DNA of 64,000 nt, taken from the NCBI RefSeq assembly GCF_014654725.1, contig NZ_JACVZV010000037.1, positions 85,921 to 149,920 of the forward strand, given 5' to 3'. The position numbers and the translations under genes are program-made. The notes under the pieces are model-generated. The model was not told the DNA's origin. It was given only the letters and a program-made list of their open reading frames with translations, and searched no databases. Shown here piece after piece: positions 45,127 through 55,733 of the stretch. Source of the DNA: Vulcanococcus sp. Clear-D1. GTDB lineage: Bacteria > Cyanobacteriota > Cyanobacteriia > PCC-6307 > Cyanobiaceae. The first letter of the stretch is position 1, and each line of letters starts with the position of its first letter.

Positions 45127-46485
45127 ATGCAGCTTGGTGACCTGATCGCCTGCTGGGGAGAACCTCAGGGGGGCGAGCATCCGCTCGATCCAGCAACACC
45201 GCTCGGAGCCATCTGCACCGACAGCCGCCAGCTGGCCGCTGGGCAATTGTTTGTGCCACTGGTGGGGAATCGCTTCGATGGCCACACCTTCCTGCCTCAG
45301 GCCGCCGCGATCGGTGCGCAGGCAGCGGTGGTGCAGCGCGAGCGCGCCGCAGATGTGCCAGCCCCATTGCTCCATTGGCTCGTGGATGACACCCTCGATG
45401 CCTACCAGCAGTTGGCGACGCTCCATCGCCGCTCATTGATCGCTCCGGTGGTGGCGGTGACTGGATCCGCTGGGAAAACCACCACCCGTGAGTTGATTCG
45501 TGCGGCGCTGGCGCCGCTTGGGCCGGTGGTGGCGAGCAGCGGCAACGAAAACAACGACATCGGCGTACCGCTCACCCTGCTCAAAGCAGATGAGGGCGAG
45601 CGCGCCGTGGTGGTGGAGATGGGCATGCGCGGCCTCGGTGAGATCGATCGCCTCAGCCGCTGCGCAGAGCCCAATGTGGCGGTGATCACCAACATCGGCA
45701 CGGCTCACATTGGCCGGCTGGGCAGCCGTGAGGCCATTGCCACCGCCAAATGCGAGATCACCAGCCGCTTGAAGCCCGATGGGCTTCTGGTGATTCCCGC
45801 CGGTGATCCCCTCCTTGAGGCCGCCGTTGCCCACGCCTGGAGCGGGCGGCTTTGCCGGGTGGCCCTGAGCGGGGATCCTGGCTGCGCTGATGCTGATCTG
45901 ATGGGTGAGCTCGATCCATCCCGCAACGCCTTGCGATTGGATGGGCAACGGCTGAGCCTGCCGCTCGCCGGCCGCCACAACGCCCGCAATCTTCTGCTGG
46001 CGATTGCGGTGGCCCAGGAGCTGGGGGTGAGCCTGGCGGAGCTGCAGCAGCTCGCCGTGGAGGTGCCAGGTGGGCGCAACCGCCGGCTGCAACTGGGCGG
46101 CCTCACCCTGTTAGATGAGACCTACAACGCTTCGCCTGAGGCGGTGCTTGCCGCCCTTGAGTTGCTGGCGGCCCAGCCGGGGCGCCGTTTTGCCGTGCTG
46201 GGCACGATGCTTGAGCTGGGGGAGCAGAGCGTGAACCTGCATCGCCAGGTGGCCGAGCGTGCAGCGGCGCTTGGGATTGATGGGCTGGTGGTGGTGAGCG
46301 ATGGCCCAGAGGCGCAAGCCATGGCGGAAGCAGCCGCTTCGCTGCCGGCTCTGGAGGTGGTGGCAGCACCGGAGCAGGCGGCCCAGCTCTTGGCGCACTG
46401 GCTTCAGAGCGGCGATGTGCTGCTGCTCAAGGCCAGCCGAGGCGTGGCCCTGGAGCGTCTGATTCCGCTGTTGCCCCAGCTCTGA
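45127..46485 (+). CDS. murF: UDP-N-acetylmuramoyl-tripeptide-D-alanyl-D-alanine ligase
   Basis: A 452-residue Mur ligase that adds D-Ala-D-Ala to the UDP-MurNAc tripeptide in the cytoplasm. ICTDSRQLAAGQLFVPLVG, the P-loop VTGSAGKTTTRELI, SSGNENNDIGVPLTLL and DETYNASPEAVLAALELL are typical of MurF. ATG 45127 is preferred over GTG 45103, which would overlap the previous gene. Its TGA directly abuts the stop of glmU on the other strand; the two stops form TGATCA. Confidence 0.95.
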   Translation: MQLGDLIACWGEPQGGEHPLDPATPLGAICTDSRQLAAGQLFVPLVGNRFDGHTFLPQAAAIGAQAAVVQRERAADVPAPLLHWLVDDTLDAYQQLATLHRRSLIAPVVAVTGSAGKTTTRELIRAALAPLGPVVASSGNENNDIGVPLTLLKADEGERAVVVEMGMRGLGEIDRLSRCAEPNVAVITNIGTAHIGRLGSREAIATAKCEITSRLKPDGLLVIPAGDPLLEAAVAHAWSGRLCRVALSGDPGCADADLMGELDPSRNALRLDGQRLSLPLAGRHNARNLLLAIAVAQELGVSLAELQQLAVEVPGGRNRRLQLGGLTLLDETYNASPEAVLAALELLAAQPGRRFAVLGTMLELGEQSVNLHRQVAERAAALGIDGLVVVSDGPEAQAMAEAAASLPALEVVAAPEQAAQLLAHWLQSGDVLLLKASRGVALERLIPLLPQL

Positions 46486-47835
46486 TCAGTTCGGCGGCTG
46501 CCAGTTCTCCTTCACGAGTTGTTTGGCACGCCCCAAAGCGAGGGCGCCGCTGGCCACATCTTTGGTGAGGGTGGAGCCGGCTCCCACGGTCACGTTGGCT
46601 CCCAGCGTGATCGGTGCTACCAGCACGCTGTTGGCACCGGTTTTGCTGCCGGCGCCGATCACGGTCCGGTGCTTGTTCACGCCGTCGTAATTGGCGGTGA
46701 TCGTGCCGGCGCCCACGTTCACATCGGCACCCAGCTCGGCATCGCCGATGTAGCTGAGGTGATTCACCTTGCAGCCGGCGGCCAGGCTGCTCTTTTTGAT
46801 CTCCACGAAGTTGCCCACCCGGCAACCTTCACCCAGATAAGCGCCCGGGCGCAGCTGGGCGAAGGGCCCGATGGCACAACCGCTGGCTACCATCGCTTCT
46901 CGCACCACGGAGTAGACGATCTCCACCCCATCGCCGATGCGGGCGTTGTCGATCAGGCTGCCCGGGCCGATGCGGCAGCCGTTGCCGATCACGCTGCTGC
47001 CGCGGAAATGGCACTGCGGTTCCACCACCACATCACGGCCGAAGCGGGTGCCGTCGCTGAGGGTGCAGCTGGCGGGATCCACGAAGGTCACTCCTTCGGC
47101 CATCCAGTGGCGCCGCAGCCGCTCTTGGATCACGGCTTCGCATTGGGAGAGCTGGTAGCGATCGTTGATGCCGTTGATTTCATCGGCATCGGCCACCTCC
47201 ACATGCATGGCCGGGCTGAGCATCGCCACCGTGTCGGTGAGGTAGAGCTCGCCCTGATCGTTGTTGGTGTTGAGGGTCGGAAGCACCGCGGCTAACTGCT
47301 TCCAGTTGAAGCAGTAGATGCCGGCATTGATCAGGTTGTTGGTGCGCTGGGCCTCGCTGCAGTCGCGATGCTCCACGATCGCCGACACCTGCCCCTCGCT
47401 GTCGGCGAACACGCGGCCGTAGCCGGTGGGATCGCTGAGCCGCGCGGTGAGCAGGGTGACGGCGGCACCGCTGCTGCGGTGGCGCTCCAGCAGGTTGGCG
47501 ATCGTTTGCTCCCGCAGGAGCGGCACATCGCCGTTGAGCACCAGCAGCTCTCCCTCGAAGTTGGCCAGCGGCTCCAACAGCTGCTGCACGGCGTGCCCGG
47601 TGCCGTTCTGCGGTTGCTGAAGCACAAACTCCAGCCCGGCTCGATGGGCCAGCGATTGCTCCACCCGCTCGGCCTGATGGCCCACGATCAGGATCTGCCG
47701 CTCGGGGGCCAGGCCGTTGCAGCTGGCCAGCACGCGCTCCACCAGGGTGGCTCCGGCCAGGGGCTGCAGCACCTTGGGGAGATCGCTCTTCATGCGGGTG
47801 CCCTTTCCGGCGGCCAACACGGCAACGGCGAGCAT
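46486..47835 (-). CDS. glmU: Bifunctional UDP-N-acetylglucosamine pyrophosphorylase / glucosamine-1-phosphate N-acetyltransferase
   Basis: A 449-residue two-domain enzyme making UDP-GlcNAc for peptidoglycan and lipopolysaccharide. The N-terminal nucleotidyltransferase has [32 protein letters not shown] and [13 protein letters not shown]. The C-terminal half is a left-handed beta-helix of hexapeptide repeats ([55 protein letters not shown]). Both activities seem intact. ATG 47835. Confidence 0.96.
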   Translation of the reverse strand: MLAVAVLAAGKGTRMKSDLPKVLQPLAGATLVERVLASCNGLAPERQILIVGHQAERVEQSLAHRAGLEFVLQQPQNGTGHAVQQLLEPLANFEGELLVLNGDVPLLREQTIANLLERHRSSGAAVTLLTARLSDPTGYGRVFADSEGQVSAIVEHRDCSEAQRTNNLINAGIYCFNWKQLAAVLPTLNTNNDQGELYLTDTVAMLSPAMHVEVADADEINGINDRYQLSQCEAVIQERLRRHWMAEGVTFVDPASCTLSDGTRFGRDVVVEPQCHFRGSSVIGNGCRIGPGSLIDNARIGDGVEIVYSVVREAMVASGCAIGPFAQLRPGAYLGEGCRVGNFVEIKKSSLAAGCKVNHLSYIGDAELGADVNVGAGTITANYDGVNKHRTVIGAGSKTGANSVLVAPITLGANVTVGAGSTLTKDVASGALALGRAKQLVKENWQPPN

Positions 47836-47863
47836 CAGCGGCAGGGCACAACTGGGCGGGAAT

Positions 47864-48769
47864 CTACTGGTGGCGGCTGGCGCCTACACCCCAGCGGCGG
47901 CGCCAGGCGCCGGTGCCTTCCACCGTTCCGCTGGCCATGGCGAGCACTTGAGCCCGTTGCCGTTGCCTGAGGATCTCGGCCCGTTCTGTGCAGCCGCTGG
48001 GGTCGCGGTAGGGCTCGGCCGCATTGGTGCGGAGATGCTCTTCCTCCATCAGGCTCAGGGGCCGCAGCTGGGGATCGCCGTCGAGTGGGCTGGGGCTAGC
48101 TGCTGTGCCACCGCTCCAGTCGCTGGTTTGTTTGAGCAGCCCTGAGGGGGCTGTGATGCTGGCCAGCTGCAGCCCCGCCTGGCGCAGGGCGTTGCGGATG
48201 GCGGCGGCGCTGCAGTAGGTGAGCAACCGCCCCTGTGGCTGCAGCAAGTCCGCAAGCCCGCTCAGAAACTCCAGGGTCCAGAGCTGCGGGCAGCGGCTGG
48301 GGGAGAAGGCATCCATCAGCACTAGATCCAGCTGGCCACGCTGACGTTCGAGCACGTCGCGCAGGCAGCTGCGGGCATCACCCCAGAGCATTCGCTCCGA
48401 GCTGCAGAGCTTGGCCAGTTGTTCTGGGGTTCCCGCTTGCCATTGGCTGCAGAACCCCGCATCGCCCAGGGCCAGCCGCAGAGGTTCGTGGTCCAGTTCC
48501 AGTCCCCACCAGCTCAGCTCAAGGCCGCGGGCCTGGCACGCCTCCAGCAGCGCTGCTGTGTTGCAGCCGGTGCCAACGCACACATCCAGCACCCGCAGCG
48601 TGGCGCCTGCCCCCAATCGATCTAATCCAGCCGGGGCGACGAACTTGCTGTGGGCTTCCGCTAGAGCCCCGAGGCCGCTGTGGAAGCCTTCGCCGAATTC
48701 ACGGCTGAACAGGCTGAAGCTTCCGTCGGCGGTGCGCCGCGGCTCAAGCCTGGAGGCGCTGGAGGTCAT
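47864..48769 (-). CDS. mnmD: tRNA U34 5-methylaminomethyl-2-thiouridine methyltransferase (MnmD-like)
   Basis: A 301-residue protein equal to the methyltransferase half of E. coli MnmC, without the FAD oxidase half. The N-terminal [23 protein letters not shown]-binding [19 protein letters not shown], and [20 protein letters not shown] are diagnostic. It methylates the wobble uridine of certain tRNAs. Its start overlaps the end of aroA by 26 bp, so it is cotranscribed with aroA. The C-terminal part ([20 protein letters not shown]) is variable. Confidence 0.85.
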   Translation of the reverse strand: MTSSASRLEPRRTADGSFSLFSREFGEGFHSGLGALAEAHSKFVAPAGLDRLGAGATLRVLDVCVGTGCNTAALLEACQARGLELSWWGLELDHEPLRLALGDAGFCSQWQAGTPEQLAKLCSSERMLWGDARSCLRDVLERQRGQLDLVLMDAFSPSRCPQLWTLEFLSGLADLLQPQGRLLTYCSAAAIRNALRQAGLQLASITAPSGLLKQTSDWSGGTAASPSPLDGDPQLRPLSLMEEEHLRTNAAEPYRDPSGCTERAEILRQRQRAQVLAMASGTVEGTGAWRRRWGVGASRHQ

Positions 48770-50084
48770 CCCAGAAGGTGGGGTACGACACGGCTGCGGC
48801 CTCAGGCCGATGCAGCTGGGTGCTGCCGCTGGCGATCTGAGCTGCCACAGCCAGGCTCATGGCCACGCGGTGATCGGTTTCGCTGTCCACCTCAGCGCCG
48901 CGCAGCTGCACGCCGCCTTGGATGGTCATGCCGTCGGCGAACTCCTCGATCACGGCGCCCATTGCACCCAGCTGGCGTGCCATCACCGCCAGGCGATCGG
49001 TTTCCTTCACCCGCAGTTCTTCGGCACCGCTGACGCGGCTCACACCCTCGGCGCAACAGGCGGCTACCGCCAGCACGGGAATTTCATCCACCAGGCGCGG
49101 GATCAGATCGGCGCCGATCTCAAAGGCCTGCAGAGGTCCGTGGGTGACGCGCAGATCCCCAACCGGTTCGCCGGCCACATCGCGTTGGTTGAGCACCTCG
49201 ATCCGGGCGCCCATCTGCTGAAGCACGTCGAGGATGCCGGTGCGGCTGGGGTTGAGCCCCACGTTTTCCACCGTGAGGTCGGCGCCGGGAGTGATGGCGC
49301 CGGCCACCAGCCAGAAGGCGGCGGAGCTGATGTCGCCGGGCACTACTACCGCTTGGCCGCGCAGGCTTGAGCCGGGCACCACCGTGACCTCCGTGTTGCC
49401 TCTGCCGCCCACGCTGAGGTCAGCGCCGAAGGCCCGCAGCATCCGCTCGCTGTGATCGCGGCTCTGCACCGGTTCGATCACGGTGGTGGGTCCTTCTGCG
49501 GTGAGGGCGGCCAGCAGGATCGCGCTCTTCACCTGGGCCGAGGCCACCGGGGTGCGGATCGTGGCGCCGTGGAGCTGGCGGCCCTGGATCGCCAATGGGG
49601 CCAGGTTTCCCCCGCTGCGCCCGGCAATCGTGGCCCCCATCTCTGCCAGGGGGCCGCCCACCCGCTTCATCGGGCGGCGCCGTAAGGAGTCGTCGCCGGT
49701 GAGCACGAAGTGGCGCCCGGCACGGCCCGCCAACAGGCCGAGCATCAGGCGCATGGTGGTGCCGGAGTTGCCGCAATCCAGCACGGTCTCGGACTCCTGG
49801 AAGCCATCGAGGCCCACGCCATGCACCACCACAGGCTGGCCGGCTTCGATCGGCGACACCTCCACGCCCATCGCCCGCAGGCAGGCGGCGGTGCTGAGCG
49901 GGTCTTCCGCCGGCAACAAGCCCTCAATCGTGGTGGTGCCTGCGGCGATGGCACCGAACAGGAGGGAGCGGTGTGAAATCGATTTGTCGCCTGGTACGCG
50001 CACCGTGCCCTTGAGGCTGCGGCCTGCGGTGGTTCCCAGGGCGAGGGGCATGGCTGTTGCGTTGAGTGCAGCGAGCGTAGGCAT
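48744..50084 (-). CDS. aroA: 3-phosphoshikimate 1-carboxyvinyltransferase (EPSP synthase)
   Basis: A 446-residue shikimate-pathway enzyme, the target of glyphosate. [57 protein letters not shown] and [20 protein letters not shown] are typical. ATG 50084 shares a base with the TGA of the Rrf2 gene (TGATG); GTG 50087 just upstream is also possible. It is therefore coupled to the regulator gene upstream and the tRNA methyltransferase downstream. Confidence 0.96.
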   Translation of the reverse strand: MPTLAALNATAMPLALGTTAGRSLKGTVRVPGDKSISHRSLLFGAIAAGTTTIEGLLPAEDPLSTAACLRAMGVEVSPIEAGQPVVVHGVGLDGFQESETVLDCGNSGTTMRLMLGLLAGRAGRHFVLTGDDSLRRRPMKRVGGPLAEMGATIAGRSGGNLAPLAIQGRQLHGATIRTPVASAQVKSAILLAALTAEGPTTVIEPVQSRDHSERMLRAFGADLSVGGRGNTEVTVVPGSSLRGQAVVVPGDISSAAFWLVAGAITPGADLTVENVGLNPSRTGILDVLQQMGARIEVLNQRDVAGEPVGDLRVTHGPLQAFEIGADLIPRLVDEIPVLAVAACCAEGVSRVSGAEELRVKETDRLAVMARQLGAMGAVIEEFADGMTIQGGVQLRGAEVDSETDHRVAMSLAVAAQIASGSTQLHRPEAAAVSYPTFWDDLQRLQA

Positions 50085-50530
50085 CACCCGAGCATCAGCC
50101 CGCCTGTGCCGCTGAGGCTCTCGCGGCAGCTGCGCAGATCAAACAGCAGTTCTTCCAAGTTGAACTGCATCAGCTCGCGCTCCATCGCCCGCTGCAGCCG
50201 GCGGGCCATGCTGCGCAGCACCTGCTGCTCGGCCAGGTTCGGCTCCTCTGTTTCACCGTGGATCAGCGCAATCTCGGCCCCAACGGCCGAGAGCACCTCA
50301 GCTACTGCGATCTTGGCTGGCTCCCGTTGCAGCCGGTAGCCCCCCAGCCGGCCGCGCCGCGCTTCCACCAGACCGGCTCGGCGCAGCTGCAGCAACAGCT
50401 GCTCCAGCATCGGTGCGGGTAGATCCTGGGCGGCTGCGATCTGGTTCACCGATCGCCATTGCTGCGGGGCCTCCGCCAGCTCCAGCAGGGCCTGAAGCGC
50501 CTGCTGTCCGCTGCGGCGCAGCAAGCTCAT
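50084..50530 (-). CDS. Rrf2-family transcriptional regulator without the cysteine cluster
   Basis: A 148-residue winged-helix protein. [39 protein letters not shown], and [19 protein letters not shown] (the wing with RGxxGGY) are diagnostic of Rrf2/IscR. The dimer-helix region ([19 protein letters not shown]) has no Cys trio, so it is unlikely to hold an Fe-S cluster by the usual ligands; the only Cys is in [10 protein letters not shown] near the C-terminus. The ATG overlaps the ubiD-like stop (ATGA at 50527). It may regulate this operon, but no operator is visible. Confidence 0.88.
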   Translation of the reverse strand: MSLLRRSGQQALQALLELAEAPQQWRSVNQIAAAQDLPAPMLEQLLLQLRRAGLVEARRGRLGGYRLQREPAKIAVAEVLSAVGAEIALIHGETEEPNLAEQQVLRSMARRLQRAMERELMQFNLEELLFDLRSCRESLSGTGGLMLG

Positions 50531-52071
50531 CCCCGCTGGGCGAGCCGCTGCAGCACCTGCTCGAGCGCGTAGCCGAACAGGGCGGGATCGGGATCGCTCT
50601 GGCCCACATCCGCCAGGCCTAGTTCGGCCCAGCGGGCATCCAGGCGCGCTTCCAGCTCCGCCGGCCGGCTGAGCGGTTCGCCCCAGGGGTGATTGCGCTC
50701 GGGGCCGAGCTTGGTGGTGGCATCGATCGCCAGGCGGCCGCCCAGGCCCAGCTGTTCGCTGGCGAAATCGAGCGTGTCGAAGGGGGTGTTTTCCACCACG
50801 ATCAGATCGCGCTGCGGATCCACCAGGGCACTGATGGCCCAGATCACCTGGCGCGGGTCGCGGATGTTGATCGCCTTGTCCACCACCACCACGAATTTGG
50901 TGTACGTGAACTGAGGTAGGGCAGTCCAGAAGGCCATGGCCGCACGCTTCGCCTGGCCGGGATAGGCCTTATCAATCGCAATCACGGCCAGCTTGTAGCT
51001 GAGGCCCTCCATCGGCAGAAAGAAATCCACGATCTCCGGGATCTGCTGCCGCAGGATCGGGGTGTAGATGCGGTTGAGGGCGATGGCGAGCATCGCGTCT
51101 TCCTTCGGCGGCCGCCCGCTGAAGGTGGTGAAGTAAACGGGATTTCGGCGCTGGGTGACGCACTGGATGCGCACCAGCGGTGAATCCTCCACACCGCCGT
51201 AGAAGCCCATGTGGTCGCCGAAGGGGCCATCGGCCAGCTCCTCGCCAGGAGTGATGGTGCCCTCCAGCACCACCTCGCTGTGGCTGGGCACCTCCAGGTT
51301 CACGGTTTTGCACTTGGCCAGCCGCACCCCTTCACCGGCGTAAAGCCCCGCGAACAGCCATTCGCTCAGCTGTACGGGGATCGGTGTGGCGGCCGCCATC
51401 ACCAGCAGCGGATGCACGCCGATGGCAATGGCGATCTCCAGCTTCTTGCCCATGGCCGCTGCTTTGCGCAGGTGCCGCGCGCCGCCGCGCACACTCAGCC
51501 AGTGCACGGTCATCGTGTTGATCGACTGCTGCTGCAGCCGGTACACACCCACGTTCGGGGTGCCGGTTTCAGGGTCTTTGGTGATCACCAGGCCCAGGGT
51601 GAGGATGCGGCCGCCATCGCCCGGCCAGGGGCGGAGCAGAGGCAGGGCATCAAGGTTCACCGCCTCGCCTTTGAACACCTCCTGGCGGCAGGGCGGGGTG
51701 AGATCCAGATCGGGCCGGGCCTTCAGAACATCCAGCAGTACTGAGCCAAAACGCACCGCTTCGCGGGCTCCCTTCGGCGGTCGCGGCTGCTGCAGCAGAG
51801 CGAGCCGCTCGCCGAGGGCCTCGAGCTCCTCGGGCCGCTCCATGCCCATGCTCCAGAGCACGCGCTCCTGGGTGCCCATCAAATTAATCGCCACCGGCAT
51901 CGATGAGCCGATCACGTTTTCAAACAGCAACGCCGGGCCGCCGCAGCTGAGCACCCGATCGGCGATGGCCGCCAGTTCCAAATCGGGATCCACCGGCGCT
52001 GTGATGCGGCGCAGCTGGCCTCGCTCGTCCAGCAGTTTGAGGAACCCGCGTAGGTCGCGTTGCGAACCCAT
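50527..52071 (-). CDS. UbiD-family decarboxylase
   Basis: A 514-residue prenylated-FMN dependent decarboxylase. RDLRGFLKLLDERGQLRRIT, PALLFENVIGSSMPVAINLM, the middle EWLFAGLYAGEGVRLAKCKT and GPFGDHMGFYGGVEDSPLVR and the conserved FTTFSGRPPKEDAMLA are typical of UbiD. In cyanobacteria this enzyme is thought to decarboxylate the prenylated 4-hydroxybenzoate in plastoquinone synthesis; that role is from literature on homologues. ATG 52071 is preferred; TTG 52080 is possible. It heads a four-gene operon: ubiD-Rrf2-aroA-mnmD. Confidence 0.9.
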   Translation of the reverse strand: MGSQRDLRGFLKLLDERGQLRRITAPVDPDLELAAIADRVLSCGGPALLFENVIGSSMPVAINLMGTQERVLWSMGMERPEELEALGERLALLQQPRPPKGAREAVRFGSVLLDVLKARPDLDLTPPCRQEVFKGEAVNLDALPLLRPWPGDGGRILTLGLVITKDPETGTPNVGVYRLQQQSINTMTVHWLSVRGGARHLRKAAAMGKKLEIAIAIGVHPLLVMAAATPIPVQLSEWLFAGLYAGEGVRLAKCKTVNLEVPSHSEVVLEGTITPGEELADGPFGDHMGFYGGVEDSPLVRIQCVTQRRNPVYFTTFSGRPPKEDAMLAIALNRIYTPILRQQIPEIVDFFLPMEGLSYKLAVIAIDKAYPGQAKRAAMAFWTALPQFTYTKFVVVVDKAINIRDPRQVIWAISALVDPQRDLIVVENTPFDTLDFASEQLGLGGRLAIDATTKLGPERNHPWGEPLSRPAELEARLDARWAELGLADVGQSDPDPALFGYALEQVLQRLAQRG

Positions 52072-52125
52072 CAGCCTCAATCCACTGCCATGCGGTGCTT
52101 ACTGTGACGCACCCCACCCGCTGTT

Positions 52126-52887
52126 GTGGCCGTGCAGATCTCCTACTTCCATACCTCTGAGTGCGTGCCGGCGGTGTTGCCCGTATCTGAGGGCGGCCCT
52201 GATGCGGCGGTGGTGATCGATGTGCTGCGCGCCACCACCACCATTGCCTGGTCGCTCGAGAACGGTGCGGAGGCGATTCAGGCCTTTGCGGATCTGGCGG
52301 AGCTGGATCGCACAGCAGCCGCCTGGCCGGAGGAGCGCCGGCTGCGGGCCGGCGAACGCGGCGGCAAGCGGGTGAAGGGCTACGACCTGGGCAATTCGCC
52401 CCTGGCGGTGACGCCGGAGCTGGTGGGGGGGAAGCGCATCTTCATGAGCACCACCAATGGCACCCGCTCCCTCGATGCGGTGAAGGCGGTGCCGCTGCTG
52501 GTAACGGCCTGTCTGCCGAATCGCACCGCCGTGGCTCGCCGCCTGATCGAGCGCGAATGCCAGCGGGTGTGGATCGTGGGCAGCGGCTGGGAGGGCGACT
52601 ATTCCCTTGAAGACAGCCTGGCTGCTGGCGCCGTGGTGTCTGCCGCCCTGGAGCTGGCGGTGTCGCCCCATGTGGGCGTTCGCTGCGCCAACGACGAGGC
52701 TCTGGCCGCCCTGGCCCTCTGGCAGCAGTGGCACACCGACACCGAAACCTGCCTGCGCGCCGCCAGCCATGGCCAGCGCCTGATCGGCATCGGCAACCAC
52801 GACGCCGACTTCGCCTGCTGCGCCTCGGTGGACAACCTCACGATCGTGCCGACCCAGACCAGCCCCGGCGTGCTGCAGGCGGCCTGA
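52126..52887 (+). CDS. 2-phosphosulfolactate phosphatase (ComB) family protein
   Basis: A 253-residue protein of the ComB family, found widely in cyanobacteria with no known coenzyme M route. [55 protein letters not shown] and [20 protein letters not shown] are characteristic. The real substrate here is unknown. The start is GTG 52126 ([11 protein letters not shown]). It is divergent from ubiD (54 bp). Confidence 0.85.
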   Translation: MAVQISYFHTSECVPAVLPVSEGGPDAAVVIDVLRATTTIAWSLENGAEAIQAFADLAELDRTAAAWPEERRLRAGERGGKRVKGYDLGNSPLAVTPELVGGKRIFMSTTNGTRSLDAVKAVPLLVTACLPNRTAVARRLIERECQRVWIVGSGWEGDYSLEDSLAAGAVVSAALELAVSPHVGVRCANDEALAALALWQQWHTDTETCLRAASHGQRLIGIGNHDADFACCASVDNLTIVPTQTSPGVLQAA

Positions 52888-52935
52888 GCCCCTTGCGGGG
52901 ACCCTTACAGTGCCCGGGTCGGTAAAACGCAAGCG

Positions 52936-53754
52936 GTGACAAGCTTTCTGGCAGCAGCGATCCAGCTCACCAGCACCGCAGATCCCGACGCGAACTTCGC
53001 GGCCGCTGAGGAGCAGATCGATCTGGCGGCCCGCCGCGGAGCTGATCTGGTGGGGCTCCCCGAGAACTTCGCCTTCATGGGTGAAGACGACCATCGGCTC
53101 GAGATTGCGCCTGTGCTGGCTGATCGGGCCCAGCAGTTTCTGATCACCATGGCGCGCCGCTATCAGGTGACGCTGCTGGGGGGTGGTTACCCCGTGCCGG
53201 CCGGCGAACGGCTCACCAGCAACCGCGCTGAACTGGTGGGGAAGGACGGCCAGATCCTGGCTCGCTACGACAAGATCCACCTCTTCGATGTGGATTTACC
53301 GGACGGCAACACTTATCGCGAGTCGGCCACCGTGCAGCCCGGCAATCAGCTGCCGCCGGTGGTGGAGGTGCCGGGCCTGTGCCGCGTGGGGCTCTCGATC
53401 TGTTACGACGTGCGCTTCCCCGAGCTCTATCGCTATCTGGCCGGTGCGGGCGCCGATGTGCTGTTCATCCCAGCTGCCTTCACGGCCTTCACCGGCAAAG
53501 ACCACTGGCAGGTGTTGCTGCAAGCCCGTGCCATTGAGAACACCGCCTACGTGCTCGCTCCGGCCCAGACCGGCAACCATGGTGGCCGTCGTCAGACCCA
53601 CGGTCATGCCCTGGTGATCGACCCCTGGGGCACCGTGTTGGCCGATGCGGGCAGTGGCCCTGGCCAGGCTGTGGCTCCAGTGGATGTGCAGCACCGCCAA
53701 CGCATCCAGGCCCAGATGCCGAGCCTCAAGCACCGGCGCCCAGCCCTGTTCTGA
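52936..53754 (+). CDS. Carbon-nitrogen hydrolase (nitrilase superfamily, Nit-like)
   Basis: A 272-residue amidase of the nitrilase superfamily. The catalytic triad is visible: Glu in VGLPENFAFMG, Lys in YDKIHLFDVDLPDG, Cys in VGLSICYDVRFPELYR. The CYDVRFPELYR form is that of Nit1/omega-amidase-like proteins, which repair deaminated glutathione or hydrolyse 2-oxoamides; this is inferred. GTG 52936 is the start. The amidase gene begins directly after its stop. Confidence 0.88.
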   Translation: MTSFLAAAIQLTSTADPDANFAAAEEQIDLAARRGADLVGLPENFAFMGEDDHRLEIAPVLADRAQQFLITMARRYQVTLLGGGYPVPAGERLTSNRAELVGKDGQILARYDKIHLFDVDLPDGNTYRESATVQPGNQLPPVVEVPGLCRVGLSICYDVRFPELYRYLAGAGADVLFIPAAFTAFTGKDHWQVLLQARAIENTAYVLAPAQTGNHGGRRQTHGHALVIDPWGTVLADAGSGPGQAVAPVDVQHRQRIQAQMPSLKHRRPALF

Positions 53755-54867
53755 GTGGTGAGATCGTCCTCCTCCCGTCTGCGGTCTCGGCTGTCGGGGC
53801 TGGCCCTGGCCGTTGCGGTTCCAGTGCTGTCGCTTTGCTCGGCTCTACCGGCCTGGGCGGGCAGTGCCCTGGCCGCCTGGCGCATCAACCGCTCCGGTGC
53901 CCTCGAGCTGCGCACGCCTCCGGGCACCAGCATTGAGGCCTTTTTTGAGGAAGGTCGCGGCCTGGTGGGTCCGCGGCTGTGGATTGATCTTCCCGGCGCT
54001 CCCTCCCGCAGCTGCAGCGTGCGCGGCAACGGCGCCATCCGTGAAGTGCGGGTGGGGCGCCCCAGCGACAACACCACCCGGCTTGTGGTGGAGTTCAGGC
54101 CCGGCACCAAACTGGATCCCGCCCAGCTGCGCCTGGTGGGCACCAGTGCTGATCGTTGGCAGATGGAGCTGGGTTCTGGTGTGAGCGGCCTTGACCCCTT
54201 CGGCGAGGGTGATCTCGATGCTCCGTCCACACCGAGCTGGCGGGCGCGTCCGCCGGCGGCTGTGGTTCCTTCAGGGCCGATGCCTTCGGTGGAGGGCCTG
54301 CCGAGCGTGCCGGTTGGTCGTTACAAGGTGGTGATCGATCCCGGCCACGGCGGCCCTGATCCCGGTGCTGTGGGGATCAATGGCCTGCGCGAAACCGATG
54401 TGGTGCTCGATGTGAGCCTGCAGGTGGCTCAGATCCTCCAAGCCAAAGGGGTGCAGGTGCTGCTCACCCGCACCTCGGAAGTGGATGTCGACCTGCCGCC
54501 GCGGGTGGCACTGGCCAACAACAGCAGGGCCGATCTGTTCCTGAGCATCCATGCCAATGCCCTGAGCATGTCTCGCCCGGATGTGAACGGCATCGAAACC
54601 TTCTATTTCCAGGACGGACCCTCCAGGCGGCTCGCGGAGGCTGTGCAGCTGCAGATGCTGCGGGTGTCGCCGGGTAGCCCGGATCGCGGCGCTCGCCCCG
54701 GCCGCTTCTTTGTGATCCGCCGCACCGTGATGCCGGCGGCGTTGGCCGAGATGGGTTTTGTGACCGGACAGCTCGATTCACCCCGCCTGGCTGATCCCGC
54801 CTTCCGCCGTCGCATCGCGGTGGCGATCGCCACGGGCCTGCTCAATTACCTGGTCGCTAATCCATGA
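53755..54867 (+). CDS. N-acetylmuramoyl-L-alanine amidase with AMIN domain
   Basis: A 370-residue exported amidase. It has a signal peptide (LSGLALAVAVPVLSLCSALPAWA), an AMIN domain at about 35-140 (LELRTPPGTSIEAFFEEGRG, DNTTRLVVEFRPGTKL), a linker and an Amidase_3 domain at about 185-368. Zinc ligands are in VIDPGHGGPDPGAVG, LRETDVVLDVS and FLSIHANALS; the catalytic Glu is in ALAEMGFVTGQLD. It cuts septal peptidoglycan (AmiC-like). It starts at GTG 53755 right after the nitrilase stop, and its stop overlaps murI (ATGA). Confidence 0.93.
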   Translation: MVRSSSSRLRSRLSGLALAVAVPVLSLCSALPAWAGSALAAWRINRSGALELRTPPGTSIEAFFEEGRGLVGPRLWIDLPGAPSRSCSVRGNGAIREVRVGRPSDNTTRLVVEFRPGTKLDPAQLRLVGTSADRWQMELGSGVSGLDPFGEGDLDAPSTPSWRARPPAAVVPSGPMPSVEGLPSVPVGRYKVVIDPGHGGPDPGAVGINGLRETDVVLDVSLQVAQILQAKGVQVLLTRTSEVDVDLPPRVALANNSRADLFLSIHANALSMSRPDVNGIETFYFQDGPSRRLAEAVQLQMLRVSPGSPDRGARPGRFFVIRRTVMPAALAEMGFVTGQLDSPRLADPAFRRRIAVAIATGLLNYLVANP

Positions 54868-55682
54868 GCGGCGCTCCCATCGGCATCTTTGATTCCGGCG
54901 TGGGGGGCTTGAGTGTCTGGCGGCAGGTGGTGCATCACCTGCCGGATGAATCGGTGATCTATCTGGCTGATCAGGCCCATGTGCCCTACGGCCAGCGTTC
55001 AGCCCAGGAGATCCGGGCTTACTGCAGCGAGATCGCGGCTGAGCTGATGGCCATGGGTTGCAAGGCGATCGTGGTTGCTTGCAACACGGCCTCCGCCGTG
55101 GCCCTTGAGCACCTGCGGCAGGCCTTTCCGCAGCTGCCGATCGTTGGGCTTGAGCCTGCGGTGAAGCCGGCTGTGGAGCTCACCCGCTCCGGTGTGGTGG
55201 GGGTGATGGCGACGCCCGCCACCTTTCAGGGGGAGCTCTACCGCGCCACGGTGGGCCGTTGGGCCGGCGATGTGAAGGTGGTGGAGCAGGTGTGCATCGG
55301 CCTGGCGGATCTGGTGGAGATGGGGGAGCTTGAGGGTGAGCGCTGCGATGCGCTGCTGCGGAGCTTTCTCAACCCAATGCTGGCGGCCGGTGCCGACACA
55401 ATCGTGCTCGGCTGCACCCACTACCCGTTTGTGATCGAGGCGATTCGCAGGCTGGTGGGGCCTGGCCTTGCGGTGCTGGATCCTGCCCCGGCTGTGGCGC
55501 GCCATCTGGGGGAACGGCTCGCAGCTGCGAGCTTGCTATGCAGCGGCTCTTGCCGCAGTGAGCACCAGTTCTTCACCAGCGCCGATCCTCAGGCTTTTGA
55601 TCACGCCGTGGCCCGGCTGGTGGGGGCGCGCTGCCTGAGCCAGCCCCTCACCTGGCGCGAGGGAGAGCTCCTTCGCGGCTGA
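54864..55682 (+). CDS. murI: Glutamate racemase
   Basis: A 272-residue enzyme making D-glutamate for peptidoglycan. The two catalytic cysteines are in VACNTASAVALEHL and LGCTHYPFVIEAIR; the N-terminal GIFDSGVGGLSVWRQV and DQAHVPYG are also typical. ATG 54864 overlaps the amidase stop by 4 bp, so the two cell-wall enzymes are coupled. Confidence 0.95.
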   Translation: MSGAPIGIFDSGVGGLSVWRQVVHHLPDESVIYLADQAHVPYGQRSAQEIRAYCSEIAAELMAMGCKAIVVACNTASAVALEHLRQAFPQLPIVGLEPAVKPAVELTRSGVVGVMATPATFQGELYRATVGRWAGDVKVVEQVCIGLADLVEMGELEGERCDALLRSFLNPMLAAGADTIVLGCTHYPFVIEAIRRLVGPGLAVLDPAPAVARHLGERLAAASLLCSGSCRSEHQFFTSADPQAFDHAVARLVGARCLSQPLTWREGELLRG

Positions 55683-55733
55683 GCCAGCGCCAGCCATGGT
55701 GCGCCTTCTAGGATCGGCGAACCGCAGGGGGTC

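Noticed and set aside
52888..52906. Hairpin CCCC-TTGC-GGGG after the ComB-like gene as a terminator
   Set aside because: The stem is only 4 bp and no T tract follows.
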